Shown: positions 43,401-51,635 of the stretch, one piece after another | Position numbering within the stretch: position 1 is the first letter of the stretch | How the letters are laid out: the number at the start of each line of letters is the position of its first letter | NCBI RefSeq assembly: GCF_900156735.1 | Contig: NZ_FTOL01000008.1 | Coordinates: forward strand, 62,001 to 126,000 | Reading direction: 5' to 3' | DNA length: 64,000 nt | Source: Chryseobacterium ureilyticum | Lineage (GTDB): Bacteria; Bacteroidota; Bacteroidia; Flavobacteriales; Weeksellaceae | Translations under genes and position numbers: made by a program | Notes under the pieces: model-generated | Seen by the model: only the letters and a program-made list of their open reading frames with translations | Told to the model about the DNA's origin: nothing | Database searches by the model: none

Positions 43401-43766
43401 CTTTTTGCCTTAACGGTAGGTAACTTCCTTGGAGGTATCTGGGCAAACGAATCTTGGGGTAGATATTGGAGCTGGGATCCAAAAGAAACTTGGGCTTTCA
43501 TCTCTATTATGGTATACGCTTTTGTTTTACACATGAGATTAGTTCCAGGATTAAGAAGCAGATGGGCGTTCCACGTAGCAACAATGTTTGCTTTCTGTTC
43601 AATGGTAATGACCTATTTTGGGGTAAACTATTACCTGAGCGGACTTCACTCTTATGCAGCAGGAGATCCGGTACCAGTACCAGCTTGGGTATACATCGGA
43701 ATTGCTACAATGATTACGTTAGCAGCAGTTTCTTATTTCAAGTTTAAAACCTTAACGAAGAAATAA
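40491..43766 (+). CDS. ccsBA: Cytochrome c biogenesis fusion protein CcsB-CcsA (ResB/ResC)
   Basis: System II cytochrome c synthetase: exports and attaches haem to apocytochromes. 1091 residues. N-terminal ResB-like half with hydrophobic helices (about 12-35, 48-65, 75-95, 430-452) and a large periplasmic part; a second hydrophobic segment (KVAAVLLVFLSLGLNA, about 464-480) leads into a His-rich stretch (HVHVEGDGHTHA); a C-terminal CcsA half carries the haem-handling WWD-type motif WGRYWSWDPKETW near 990 with conserved histidines in flanking loops. The fusion is usual in Bacteroidota and epsilonproteobacteria. Followed by a terminator, so it is a single-gene unit. Confidence 0.93.
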   Translation: MKKLQDIIISTRTMAVLLLVYAFAMAYATFLENDYGTPTAKALIYEAKWFELIMVLLIINFIGNIGRYRLWKKEKWPVLVFHLAFIFIFIGGAITRYISFEGQMHIREGETSNEIVTDKNYLKIQIEEKGDVLNYQDIPYLMSPLHKDLNATYDFHGKEVKVLAKEYIQRKKDSLLTEPNGTEYLHLVSTGKTGRQNIYIKAGETKSINGTLVTFNRAIDGAVEFKNEGGKLFIKTPVDASYMTMATQATGSTVKDEFQPLALRSLYTINELKLVIPEGLKKGKLMAIEGDRKKDANVPDMLQIELQGPKTKQLVDLSVERGNPNAYKQITMDGLNIMVGYGPKVYNTPFALKLDDFVMETYPGSNSPSAYESHVKIVDEGKETPYKIYMNHVLNYKGYRFFQSSFDPDRMGTVLSVNHDYWGTLISYIGYGLLFLGMFVIFFWKGTHFWKLNKMLKDANKKKVAAVLLVFLSLGLNAQKIETHGTTDGSREHVHVEGDGHTHAAPAPAAQTNQDSEIRQNSLASPMGKMRMISPDEIIAKNKISKEHAEKFGYLLVQNFEGRIVPMNTQALEVLRKLYKHDRFKGTDGKSLDANQWFLSINTDTESWTSVPLISVGEKGGKALLEKTKADEDGYTSLLNLFPVDKKTGMLTYVLERDYNAAFAKKPADQSEYDKQVIKLNERVQIFNEFFSGQFLRIVPVKNDANHTWHSWLDQKFEPDMESQQVMGPYFANVIGAQRSGDWSKADAELAKLSDYQRKWGKAVVPDQSKIDLEVFMNKADINFKLLIFYTIIGGLILLLGFVELFKPKKALNKAIKVIIAIGLVGYLFHFLGLVARWYISGHAPWSNGYEAIIFISWVGITAGLVLYKNSNALIPASGFMVAVIMMGFAHGGSALDPQITPLVPVLKSYWLIVHVAIITSSYGFFALSMIIAVLSLVFYIISNKDTYKIHHDTTLKELVIVSEMSLTIGLFALTVGNFLGGIWANESWGRYWSWDPKETWAFISIMVYAFVLHMRLVPGLRSRWAFHVATMFAFCSMVMTYFGVNYYLSGLHSYAAGDPVPVPAWVYIGIATMITLAAVSYFKFKTLTKK

Positions 43767-43790
43767 CCTTTTAAACATATTATTTATTAG

Positions 43791-43819
43791 ATCCCGGAAT
43801 TCACTTCCGGGATTTTTTT
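43791..43819 (+). terminator. Terminator after ccsBA
   Basis: ATCCCGGA (43791-43798) pairs with TCCGGGAT (43806-43813), then T7. Confidence 0.88.
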
Positions 43820-44198
43820 GTCTAAAGTGAAAGGTTATTTATATCAGTAGAGAGAATAATGGAATAATCAAGGTGTATTTCTGAGGTTATTTTTAACGCT
43901 AGATTCGCAAGGAAAATGAAATAATAAGCTTTTAATTTTCGTTCAGCAATGTGTATTCTTCTTAGCTGAGTGAAACGCCTCAGCGATCTTTTCATTATAA
44001 TTCATACATTCTTAGCAAACATAGCGTTTATAGCTTTTAATCTCAACTCATCATTACTGTAAAAATTTACAACCACAGACCTTGTTGCATAAATTCCAAA
44101 ATCCAGACTCATCAAAAAAATCCAAATATATCATTCGAAATCCAAATTTTACTACTATCTTTATGATATCAAAATAATATCAAATTAAAAATTCAATC
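43820..44198. other. Intergenic stretch before the SPFH gene
   Basis: About 380 bases without a supported gene. A small hairpin GCTGAG/CTCAGC lies at 43965-43984. A near -7 box (TATCTTTA) around 44156-44163 may serve the SPFH gene at 44199. The rest shows nothing recognisable. Confidence 0.5.
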
Positions 44199-45065
44199 AT
44201 GGAAAAAACATTAAAACCTATGTCAGGTTATCTTACCTTAGTAATTTGCCTGATTCTCTTTGTTGCTGCAGTGTACTTCTTTATTTCAGGAGTAGACCAA
44301 AGCGTTACGTTTGTTGTATTAGCTATGCTTTGCTTTTTACTTTCATGCTTCTTCTTAAAAGGCTTAATGATTATTCAGCCTAATCATTCAAGAGTATTGA
44401 ACTTCTTTGGAAAGTATGTAGGAACAGTAAAAGATAACGGATTATTTTTTATCAATCCATTATATTCATCTCAGAAAATGTCATTACGTTCGGAGAACTT
44501 ACAGGGACAAACTTTGAAGGTAAATGATAAGATGGGGAATCCTATCGAAATTGCCGTAGTAATGGTATGGAAAGTAGGAGATACTTATAAAGCTGCTTTT
44601 GATGTAGAGCGCTATTCCGATTTTGTTAGAATGCAGAGTGAAGCTGCTGTACGTCATTTGGCTATGAGTTTCCCTTATGATAACCTGGAAGATGATCATG
44701 CTCCAATTACTTTGAGAGAAGGTGGTGATAAGATCAATTCTATTTTGGAACAGGAACTTACAGACCGCCTTTCTAAAGCAGGAATTGTTATCCAGGAAGC
44801 AAGAATTTCTCACTTGGCATACGCATCAGAGATTGCCGGAGCAATGCTTCAGAGACAACAGGCTACTGCAATTGTAGCTGCGAGAACAAAGATTGTGGAA
44901 GGAGCTGTTGGGATGGTAGATCTTGCACTTAAAAAACTTTCTGAAGAGAATATCGTTGAGCTTGATGATGAAAGAAAAGCAGCAATGGTAAGCAATTTAA
45001 TGGTGGTTCTTTGTGGCGAAAAAGCGGCAACACCCATATTGAATGCAGGAACGCTGTATAATTAA
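44199..45065 (+). CDS. SPFH (band 7) domain membrane protein
   Basis: 288-residue stomatin-like scaffold. Two N-terminal hydrophobic helices (about 10-32 and 36-55), then IIQPNHSRVLNFFGKYVGTVKDNGLFFINP, the SPFH start, with VVMVWKVGDTYKAAFDVERYSDFVRMQSEAAVRHLAMSFPYD and the helical tail GAMLQRQQATAIVAARTKIVEGAV. Members organise membrane microdomains and assist proteases. Followed after 84 bases by an Arc-type regulator gene, a pairing often seen in Bacteroidota. Confidence 0.9.
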   Translation: MEKTLKPMSGYLTLVICLILFVAAVYFFISGVDQSVTFVVLAMLCFLLSCFFLKGLMIIQPNHSRVLNFFGKYVGTVKDNGLFFINPLYSSQKMSLRSENLQGQTLKVNDKMGNPIEIAVVMVWKVGDTYKAAFDVERYSDFVRMQSEAAVRHLAMSFPYDNLEDDHAPITLREGGDKINSILEQELTDRLSKAGIVIQEARISHLAYASEIAGAMLQRQQATAIVAARTKIVEGAVGMVDLALKKLSEENIVELDDERKAAMVSNLMVVLCGEKAATPILNAGTLYN

Positions 45066-45149
45066 TCATAACAATCAATAATTTCAGGTTTTTTCGAAGT
45101 TATAAATCTGGAAGATAACCCAATGCATCTTGCATCAAAAACAAGAATA

Positions 45150-45338
45150 ATGAAATCAGAAAAAGCTCAGAACACTTCGGAAAACAAAGGCAAAAAATCC
45201 TTTGTCATAAGGATAGATGAGTCTACTTATAAACTCATTGAAAAATGGGCAAATGATGAATTCAGAAGTGTGAATGGTCAGATTGAATACCTGTTGCATC
45301 AGAGCCTTGTGAATTCAGGAAGAAAAAAGAAAGAGTAA
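45150..45338 (+). CDS. Arc/ribbon-helix-helix small DNA-binding protein
   Basis: 62 residues from ATG 45150; a second ATG at 45123 is in frame. A ribbon-helix-helix (KKSFVIRIDESTYKLIEKWANDEFRSVNGQIEYLLHQSLVNSGR) follows a lysine-rich N-terminus. It probably binds DNA as a dimer. Lies downstream of the SPFH gene; its target is unknown. Confidence 0.8.
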   Translation: MKSEKAQNTSENKGKKSFVIRIDESTYKLIEKWANDEFRSVNGQIEYLLHQSLVNSGRKKKE

Positions 45339-45501
45339 TTAAGAAGACAAATTTTAAGGATTATAAGGCGTTTTCGGAAGATTCAGACATTAAAATAATT
45401 TGTTTTCATCAAATTTCAAATTATAAAAAATGCAAAAAAGAAGTGGTTTTTGAACGCTTCAATGAAGAAATAACAATTCAATTAATCTTACCAAAAAAAA
45501 G

Positions 45502-45530
45502 AAAGCAGAGAAATTTTTCTCTGCTTTTTT
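45502..45530. terminator. Bidirectional terminator
   Basis: AAAGCAGAGAAA (45502-45513) pairs with TTTCTCTGCTTT (45516-45527), with A8 on the left and T6 on the right. It serves the Arc-type gene from the left and the small membrane gene from the right. Confidence 0.85.
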
Positions 45531-45678
45531 ATTTCATACAACTCTGAAGCGAATCTGCCCCAAAGTAGAATATTACGAGCCAAATCAAGCCTTTAATGGT
45601 AAAGAAAGCAAACCCTGCCCATCCTACACGCTTGAACCATTTTTTAAACTTTGAGTTATTTTCTTGTGAATTTTCCAT
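45529..45678 (-). CDS. Small membrane protein (49 residues), not otherwise described here
   Basis: ATG at 45678, stop at 45529-45531. The peptide starts MENSQENNSKFKKWFKRVGW: a hydrophilic, basic N-terminus followed by one hydrophobic helix (AGFAFFTIKGLIWLVIFYFG) and a short polar tail (ADSLQSCMK). A -7 box TATCTTTG (minus strand, 45705-45712) lies 27 bases upstream and a terminator hairpin directly abuts the stop, so the whole unit has its own transcription signals. Function unknown; single-helix inner membrane protein, C-terminus probably outside by positive-inside rule. Confidence 0.7.
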   Translation of the reverse strand: MENSQENNSKFKKWFKRVGWAGFAFFTIKGLIWLVIFYFGADSLQSCMK

Positions 45679-45704
45679 TGGCGAATGTCAAAAAGATTAC
45701 CCTA

Positions 45705-45712
45705 CAAAGATA
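45705..45712 (-). promoter_or_regulatory. -7 box for the 49-residue membrane protein
   Basis: CAAAGATA on the plus strand, TATCTTTG on the minus: exact consensus. Confidence 0.6.
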
Positions 45713-45813
45713 AGCATGTTTATAATTAGTCCAAATAAAAAACAAGATAAAAATTAAAGTTTTGAGGTTCGCATAATATTTTTATCTTTAGAGAGAACGA
45801 AAAGTAAGATTTT

Positions 45814-47364
45814 ATGTCAAAAAAAGTAAAGGATTTCGGAATCGAAAAGACACTCAAAAACCTTGGTATTAAAGAAGAGAATAAAGGTTCTTCAGTGGGC
45901 GGTAAATATTTCGCTTCAGGAAAGACGATAGAAAGTATCTCTCCTGTGGACGGAAAGCTAATCGCAAAAGTAAAGACTTCCGGAGAAAGTGATTATGACA
46001 AAGTAATTGAAACTGCTCAAAAGGCATTTCAGGAATTCAGGCTGATCCCGGCTCCTAAAAGAGGAGAAATTGTAAGGCAGCTTGGCTTAAAATTAAGAGA
46101 ATATAAAGACGATCTTGGAAAACTTGTTTCTTACGAAATGGGTAAATCATTACAGGAAGGTCTTGGAGAAGTTCAGGAAATGATCGATATCTGCGATTTT
46201 GCAGTTGGACTTTCCAGACAACTTCAGGGATATACAATGCACTCGGAAAGACCTGGTCACAGAATGTACGAACAGTATCACCCGCTTGGAGTGGTAGGTA
46301 TTATTACAGCGTTCAACTTCCCGGTAGCAGTATGGTCTTGGAATACAGCTTTAGCTTGGATCTGTGGTAACGTTACCATTTGGAAGCCATCAGAGAAAAC
46401 TCCGCTTTGTGCGATTGCATGTCAGAATATTATGAATGAAGTTTTGAAAGAAAATAACCTTTCAGAAGGAATTTCAAGTGTATTGGTTGCAGATCACGAG
46501 ATCGGACAAAAACTAGTAGATGATAAGAGAGTAGCATTGGTATCTTTCACAGGTTCTACAAGAGTAGGAAGAATGGTTTCTTCTAAAGTAGCAGAAAGAT
46601 TCGGAAAATCAATCCTTGAATTAGGAGGAAACAACGCAATCATCATTACAAAAGAGGCAGATCTTAATATGTCTATCATCGGAGCTGTTTTCGGAGCGGT
46701 AGGAACTGCAGGACAAAGATGTACTTCTACAAGAAGATTGATCATTCACGAAGATGTTTATGATGAAGTGAAGTCAAGATTAGTAAAAGCTTACGGACAA
46801 TTAAAGATCGGAAATCCTTTGGATGAAACCAACCACGTAGGACCACTTATCGATGTAGATGCTGTAAACCAATATGAAGAATCTATCAAAAAATGTAAAA
46901 AAGAAGGTGGAAAATTCGTTGTTGAAGGTGGAGTTTTAACTGGAAAAGAATACGAATCAGGATGCTATGTTAAACCATGCGTTGCAGAAGTAAAGAACTC
47001 TTATGAGATCGTTCAGCATGAAACATTTGCACCTATCTTATATTTAATCAAATACAAAACGTTGGAGGAAGCCATCGCTATTCAGAATGATGTTCCTCAA
47101 GGACTTTCTTCAGCAATCATGACCCAAAACCTAAGAGAAGCTGAATTATTCCTTTCTCATGCAGGTTCAGATTGTGGTATTGCCAACGTAAACATAGGTA
47201 CTTCAGGTGCTGAGATCGGAGGAGCTTTCGGAGGTGAAAAAGAAACCGGAGGCGGAAGAGAATCTGGATCAGATGCTTGGAAGTATTATATGAGAAGACA
47301 AACCAATACTATAAATTACACCGCACAACTTCCTTTAGCACAAGGGATTAAATTTGATTTATAA
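45814..47364 (+). CDS. Aldehyde dehydrogenase, aminoadipate-semialdehyde (ALDH7-like) type
   Basis: NAD-dependent aldehyde dehydrogenase of 516 residues. Catalytic E269 (LELGGNNA) and C303 (GQRCTSTRR), nucleotide region FTGSTRVGR at 245-253. The C-terminal stretch and the closeness of the lysine 6-aminotransferase gene (111 bases downstream) point to oxidation of 2-aminoadipate 6-semialdehyde/piperideine-6-carboxylate. In Flavobacterium lutescens this pair makes 2-aminoadipate from lysine. Substrate here is inferred from context. A near -7 box TATCTTTA at 45782 is placed before it. Confidence 0.85.
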   Translation: MSKKVKDFGIEKTLKNLGIKEENKGSSVGGKYFASGKTIESISPVDGKLIAKVKTSGESDYDKVIETAQKAFQEFRLIPAPKRGEIVRQLGLKLREYKDDLGKLVSYEMGKSLQEGLGEVQEMIDICDFAVGLSRQLQGYTMHSERPGHRMYEQYHPLGVVGIITAFNFPVAVWSWNTALAWICGNVTIWKPSEKTPLCAIACQNIMNEVLKENNLSEGISSVLVADHEIGQKLVDDKRVALVSFTGSTRVGRMVSSKVAERFGKSILELGGNNAIIITKEADLNMSIIGAVFGAVGTAGQRCTSTRRLIIHEDVYDEVKSRLVKAYGQLKIGNPLDETNHVGPLIDVDAVNQYEESIKKCKKEGGKFVVEGGVLTGKEYESGCYVKPCVAEVKNSYEIVQHETFAPILYLIKYKTLEEAIAIQNDVPQGLSSAIMTQNLREAELFLSHAGSDCGIANVNIGTSGAEIGGAFGGEKETGGGRESGSDAWKYYMRRQTNTINYTAQLPLAQGIKFDL

Positions 47365-47475
47365 AAGCTTTACTTAAAGCACTGAAAAAACTACAAAACT
47401 TAATAACCTGAATGATTGAATGCTCAGCTTTTGATCGTTTAATCATTCACTTATTAAATCACACAACAATTTATT

Positions 47476-48801
47476 ATGGAACACACATTAGATATACAAG
47501 CAAATAAAGTAAAAGAAACAGTTGGAAAACACGTGTTAGCAGACGGTTTCGATTTCGTGATGGATATTGAAAAATCTCACGGATCATGGCTTTATGATAA
47601 ACTTACAGACAGAGAGTACCTGGATATGTTCTCTATGTTTGCATCAGCTTCCATCGGGTACAACCACCCGTATCTTCTAGAAAGATCAGAATGGTTGGGA
47701 AGAATGGCTGTTAATAAGCCAACGCTTGCTGACGTTTATTCAGAAGAATATGCTCAGTTTTTAGAAGTATTCGAAAGAGTAGTTATTCCTGAAGAATTAC
47801 AGTATGCTTTCTTTATCGAAGGCGGAACTTTAGGGGTTGAAAATGCTATGAAAGCTTGCTTCGACTGGAAAACTCGCAAGAATTTTGAAAAAGGAATTGA
47901 GACAGAAGCAGGAATCTGTATTCACTTCAAACAGGCTTTCCACGGAAGAAGCGGTTATACTTTAAGTTTAACAAACACTTCAGACCCTAGGAAATACCAA
48001 TATTTCCCAATGTTCAAATGGCCAAGAATTTTAAATCCGAAATTATCATTCCCGATTACAGAAGAGAATCTTGCAGAAACAATCAAAAACGAGCAATTAG
48101 CTTTAGTACAGATTGAAGAAGCAATCTTAATGAACCCTGATAAAGTAGCTTGTATCATCATTGAACCTATTCAGGCAGAAGGTGGTGACAACCATTTCAG
48201 AGATGAATTCCTATTAGGATTAAGAAAAATCTGTGACGACAATGAAATCTTACTAATTTTTGACGAAGTTCAGACCGGGATCGCTATTACTGGAAAAATG
48301 TGGGCGTTCCAACACTTTACAGCTAAACCGGATATTATTTCTTTCGGTAAAAAAGCACAGGTTTGCGGTGTATTAGCCAATAAAGAGAAATTTGACGAAG
48401 TTCCGAACAACGTTTTCAGAGAAAGCTCAAGAATCAATTCTACATTCGGAGGAAACTTTATCGATATGCTTCGTTTCCAATTGGTAATGGAAGTAATCGA
48501 AAAAGAAAACCTTGTTGAAAATGCAAGAGTAGTGGGAGATTTCTTATTAGAAAGTTTAAAGGCACTTGCTGAAAAATATCCTGAGAAACTTTCAAATGCA
48601 AGAGGTAGAGGATTGATGTGTGCTGTGGACCTGCCATCAGGTACAGATAGAAATAAGATGATGACAGAATTATTCAATGATGGGTTGATCATTCTTCCAT
48701 GTGGAGATCAGTCTTTACGTTTCAGACCACACCTGAACGTTACCAGAGAAGAAATTCAGCTGGCATTAGATAAGATCGAAAATAATATTAATAAAATTTA
48801 A
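47476..48801 (+). CDS. lat: L-lysine 6-transaminase
   Basis: PLP-dependent class III aminotransferase, 441 residues, converting lysine plus 2-oxoglutarate to aminoadipate semialdehyde. DEVQTG at 263-268 and ISFGKKAQ at 288-295 with the Schiff-base lysine (K292 or K293) are present, and EGGTLGVENAMKACFDWKTRKN near 115-136 is typical of LAT. Next to the aldehyde dehydrogenase that would use its product. Between the genes is a 9-bp inverted repeat (TGAATGATT at 47409, AATCATTCA at 47441), which may stabilise the message. Confidence 0.9.
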   Translation: MEHTLDIQANKVKETVGKHVLADGFDFVMDIEKSHGSWLYDKLTDREYLDMFSMFASASIGYNHPYLLERSEWLGRMAVNKPTLADVYSEEYAQFLEVFERVVIPEELQYAFFIEGGTLGVENAMKACFDWKTRKNFEKGIETEAGICIHFKQAFHGRSGYTLSLTNTSDPRKYQYFPMFKWPRILNPKLSFPITEENLAETIKNEQLALVQIEEAILMNPDKVACIIIEPIQAEGGDNHFRDEFLLGLRKICDDNEILLIFDEVQTGIAITGKMWAFQHFTAKPDIISFGKKAQVCGVLANKEKFDEVPNNVFRESSRINSTFGGNFIDMLRFQLVMEVIEKENLVENARVVGDFLLESLKALAEKYPEKLSNARGRGLMCAVDLPSGTDRNKMMTELFNDGLIILPCGDQSLRFRPHLNVTREEIQLALDKIENNINKI

Positions 48802-48862
48802 AACCAAAGATTTGTAATTTTCAAAAAAACATTGTAAATTTAGATACTCAAACAATTAGAAT

Positions 48863-49090
48863 ATGGAAAGAAGTACGAGAGTATCAGTATATGAAAGTGA
48901 TAACCCTTCAGAAATTCAGTTGGTTAAGTCTAAATTGGATGATGCACAAATTACAAATACCGTTGAAAATAACTATCTGACATTTACAACTACACCTACT
49001 GCGACATCGCTAAAGGTAATGGTGGATTTGGAAGATGAGAAGAAAGCATTTGAAATTATTGATGCATATCTTCAACAAAATGAAAATTAA
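48863..49090 (+). CDS. DUF2007 (putative signal-transducing) protein
   Basis: 75 residues. RVSVYESDNPSEIQLVKSKLDDAQITNTVENN ... LKVMVDLEDEKKAFEIIDAYL matches the DUF2007 beta-alpha fold (an ACT-like small domain). Follows lat by 61 bases and may be co-transcribed; a terminator comes after. Function unknown. Confidence 0.8.
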   Translation: MERSTRVSVYESDNPSEIQLVKSKLDDAQITNTVENNYLTFTTTPTATSLKVMVDLEDEKKAFEIIDAYLQQNEN

Positions 49091-49126
49091 TAAAACAATT
49101 TCATAATTTTAAATTTTACTACTTCG

Positions 49127-49162
49127 AACCGAAAATTAATTTTAATTAGTTTTCGGTTTTTT
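49127..49162 (+). terminator. Terminator after the DUF2007 gene
   Basis: AACCGAAAA (49127-49135) pairs with TTTTCGGTT (49150-49158), followed by T6. Confidence 0.8.
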
Positions 49163-49361
49163 AATTAAATTAATTATTAAAATATTAAAAAAATAAATAT
49201 TTAAAAGATGAATTGAAGAACTATTATTCTATATCAGAACCAGAAGTTTGTATTGGTCAGATTTAAATTTGACAAAAACGGACTTCAGTTCGGATAATCA
49301 AAGAGAAACAGTTCAGAATTTTAGCTTTTTAACTTTATGTTTTTTAATCAAAATCAACAAC

Positions 49362-49874
49362 ATGAATCCAGAAATCAAATTAAGAAAATCGGAAATTGAA
49401 GACAGAGACATTATTTGGGCAATCATCCAGCAATCCATTGAAAGAAGAAGACAAGATGGAAGTACACAATGGCAGAATGGTTATCCTAATCTTGATACGG
49501 TAGAAAGCGATATTGCTAAAGGTTTCGGATATGTGCTTACAGTAGACGGGGATATTGCCGTGTATGCAGCTTTGATTCTTAACGATGAACCGGCTTACAG
49601 TAAAATTGAAGGCGCATGGTTGAGTAATGGTGAGTTTGTAGTTGTTCACAGAGTCGCTATAGATGAAAAATTTGCCGGACAGGGAATGGTGAAAAAACTA
49701 TTTGATCACATTGAAGACTTCACTAAATCGCATGGAATTCAGAGTGTAAAGGTAGATACCAACCACGACAATATCGCTATGCTGAAGATTCTAGAAGGGA
49801 AAGGATATTCCTATTGTGGAGAAGTTCTTTTGAAAGACGGAATGAGAAAGGCTTTTGAGAAGATTATTATTTAG
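49362..49874 (+). CDS. GNAT family N-acetyltransferase
   Basis: 170 residues from ATG 49362 (MNPEIKLRKSEIEDRD), the normal GNAT start; longer frames upstream lack support. Acetyl-CoA binding motif is at about 105-120 (VHRVAIDEKFAGQGMVKKLFDHIEDF, Q/RxxGxG/A type with GQGMVKK). TQWQNGYPN near 35-43 is shared with the GNAT at 57462-57959 (DQWDQEYPN), so the two are paralogues. Substrate unknown. Confidence 0.85.
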   Translation: MNPEIKLRKSEIEDRDIIWAIIQQSIERRRQDGSTQWQNGYPNLDTVESDIAKGFGYVLTVDGDIAVYAALILNDEPAYSKIEGAWLSNGEFVVVHRVAIDEKFAGQGMVKKLFDHIEDFTKSHGIQSVKVDTNHDNIAMLKILEGKGYSYCGEVLLKDGMRKAFEKIII

Positions 49875-49966
49875 GCAAAAAGTTAAATCAACTTTCATTG
49901 AATTTTTAAAACGCCGTGTATTTATAATGTCTATCAGCTTTGTTCGTTTGGTTCTGAACTAATTTT

Positions 49967-49974
49967 TACATTTG
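49967..49974 (+). promoter_or_regulatory. -7 box TACATTTG for the efflux operon
   Basis: Exact TAnnTTTG, with a TTG at 49948-49950 16 bases upstream as a possible -33. The short palindrome GTTCTGAAC (49951-49959) lies between the two, a plausible operator for the GbsR-type regulator. Confidence 0.6.
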
Positions 49975-49990
49975 TTTAAATTTTTATATT

Positions 49991-50446
49991 ATGCACCAAA
50001 GTATAGAAATTGATGAAAAAATTTTTCAAGATGCCGTAAAATTCTATGGCACCGTGTTCAGCTTACCTCCATTAGCCTCAAAAATCTATTCCTACCTTCT
50101 TTTTGATTATGAGAAAGTAGGAATTACTTTTGATGAGTTTGTTGAAGTGCTCTCTGCGAGCAAAAGTTCTGTTTCCACAAGTATTTCATTATTGCTCAAT
50201 GCACAGCTTATCGTAGATCACAACAAAATGGATGAGCGGAAACGGTATTTTTTCATCAATGATGAATACAAGAAAATTCGATTTGAGAAGATTGTCCAGA
50301 AAATGAAGGACGAATTAAAATTATTAGATGATTTAAACAATTTTAAAAAAAGTAAAGACGATGGATACAATGAAAGAATAGAAGTTTACAAAGCTCTTTT
50401 AAATAAAAACATAGAAAATATTCAGGAATCTCTTAATAAACTATAA
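49991..50446 (+). CDS. GbsR/MarR-type regulator of the RND operon
   Basis: 151-residue winged helix protein. YGTVFSLPPLASKIYSYLLFDYEKVGITFDEFVEVLSASKSSVSTSISLLLNAQLIVDHNKMDERKRYFFIND covers the HTH and wing (about 19-92), typical of GbsR-like regulators with a C-terminal coiled coil (NKNIENIQESLNKL). First gene of a four-gene efflux operon: the adaptor begins one base later, so it most likely represses the pump. Confidence 0.85.
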   Translation: MHQSIEIDEKIFQDAVKFYGTVFSLPPLASKIYSYLLFDYEKVGITFDEFVEVLSASKSSVSTSISLLLNAQLIVDHNKMDERKRYFFINDEYKKIRFEKIVQKMKDELKLLDDLNNFKKSKDDGYNERIEVYKALLNKNIENIQESLNKL

Positions 50447-50447
50447 A

Positions 50448-51635
50448 ATGAATAATAAGCTAGTTATACTTTCGATTGCAGGGCTCTCACTCACAGCCTG
50501 CAAAAAAGAAGCTCCGAAACAGGATGGTGCCAAGCCATATCCTGTTGTTTCTGTGGAGTCAAAAAATATAGTAGGTTATCAGACTTTTCCGGCTACCATT
50601 CAAGGTAGGGTAAACAATGATGTACGTGCTAAAATACAGGGATATATCACCCAGCTGTTGGTAGATGAAGGACAATATGTTACCAAGGGACAGCCATTGT
50701 TCCGATTGGAAACCAATATCCTTACTGAAAATGCTGCCGCTTCCAAAGCCGGAATCGGAGCTGCTGAATCCAGTATTGCCGCTGCACAGGCATCAGTAAA
50801 TGCTGCCCAGGTAGAAGTAAATAAACTGAAACCCCTGGTTCAGAAAAACATTATCAGTAACGTACAGTTACAGTCTGCTCAAGCTCAGTTAGCTCAGGCT
50901 CAGGCTCAATTACAACAGGCACATGCTGCAAAAAGACAAGCTGAAGCCAATTATAAAGGAGTAGAAGCGAATATTGAGTATTCTATCATTCGTGCTCCTA
51001 TTTCTGGGGTGATTGGAAGACTTCCATTAAAGGTAGGAAGTTTGGTGGGACCGTCTGATCAGACACCACTGACAACGATTTCGGATACTTCTGAGATCTT
51101 TGCCTACTTTGCCATGAATGAAAAAGAATATTTCAATTTCCTTGAAAAAGCTCCGGGAGCTTCTATGCCTGAGAAAATCAAAAACTTACCAATGGTAGAG
51201 CTTCAGTTAGCCAACGGAAGCCTTTATCCTGAAAAAGGAAGAATTGAAGCGATTACAGGTCAGATTGATCCTACAACGGGAACTATTCAGTTCAGAGTAG
51301 CATTCCCTAATGCTCAAAAATTATTAAGTAATGGTAACAGTGGAACCATCAGATTCCCTCAGCATTATGACAATGTATTGGTAGTTCCGGAAAGTGCTAC
51401 TTACGAACAGCAAGGTATTGTTTACGTATACAAAGTGGAAAAAGGAGATACTGCGAGAAATGTTGTTGTAAATGTTATTGACAGAATTGACAATATGGCT
51501 CTTATCAAATCAGGAGTTAATAAAGGGGAAACAGTAATTGCAGCTGGTATCGGAGGTCTTAAACCTGGAACAGCAGTAAAACCGAAGCCAATTAAAATGG
51601 ATAGTCTTGTTCAATCTATAAAACCGAAATTCTAA
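50448..51635 (+). CDS. RND efflux periplasmic adaptor (AcrA-like lipoprotein)
   Basis: 395-residue membrane fusion protein. Lipobox LTAC with Cys18, beta-barrel/lipoyl halves around VRAKIQGYITQLLVDEGQYVTKGQPLFRLE (about 55-85) and IRAPISGVIGRLPLKVGSLV (about 182-202), separated by an alanine/glutamine-rich alpha-hairpin (SSIAAAQASVNAAQ to LAQAQAQLQQAHAAKRQAEA). Links the pump to the outer membrane channel. Its stop shares one base with the next start (TAATG). Confidence 0.94.
   Translation: MNNKLVILSIAGLSLTACKKEAPKQDGAKPYPVVSVESKNIVGYQTFPATIQGRVNNDVRAKIQGYITQLLVDEGQYVTKGQPLFRLETNILTENAAASKAGIGAAESSIAAAQASVNAAQVEVNKLKPLVQKNIISNVQLQSAQAQLAQAQAQLQQAHAAKRQAEANYKGVEANIEYSIIRAPISGVIGRLPLKVGSLVGPSDQTPLTTISDTSEIFAYFAMNEKEYFNFLEKAPGASMPEKIKNLPMVELQLANGSLYPEKGRIEAITGQIDPTTGTIQFRVAFPNAQKLLSNGNSGTIRFPQHYDNVLVVPESATYEQQGIVYVYKVEKGDTARNVVVNVIDRIDNMALIKSGVNKGETVIAAGIGGLKPGTAVKPKPIKMDSLVQSIKPKF

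Noticed and set aside
47409..47449. Inverted repeat between the aldehyde dehydrogenase and lat as a terminator
   Set aside because: The loop is long and there is no T-run; the genes probably remain co-transcribed.
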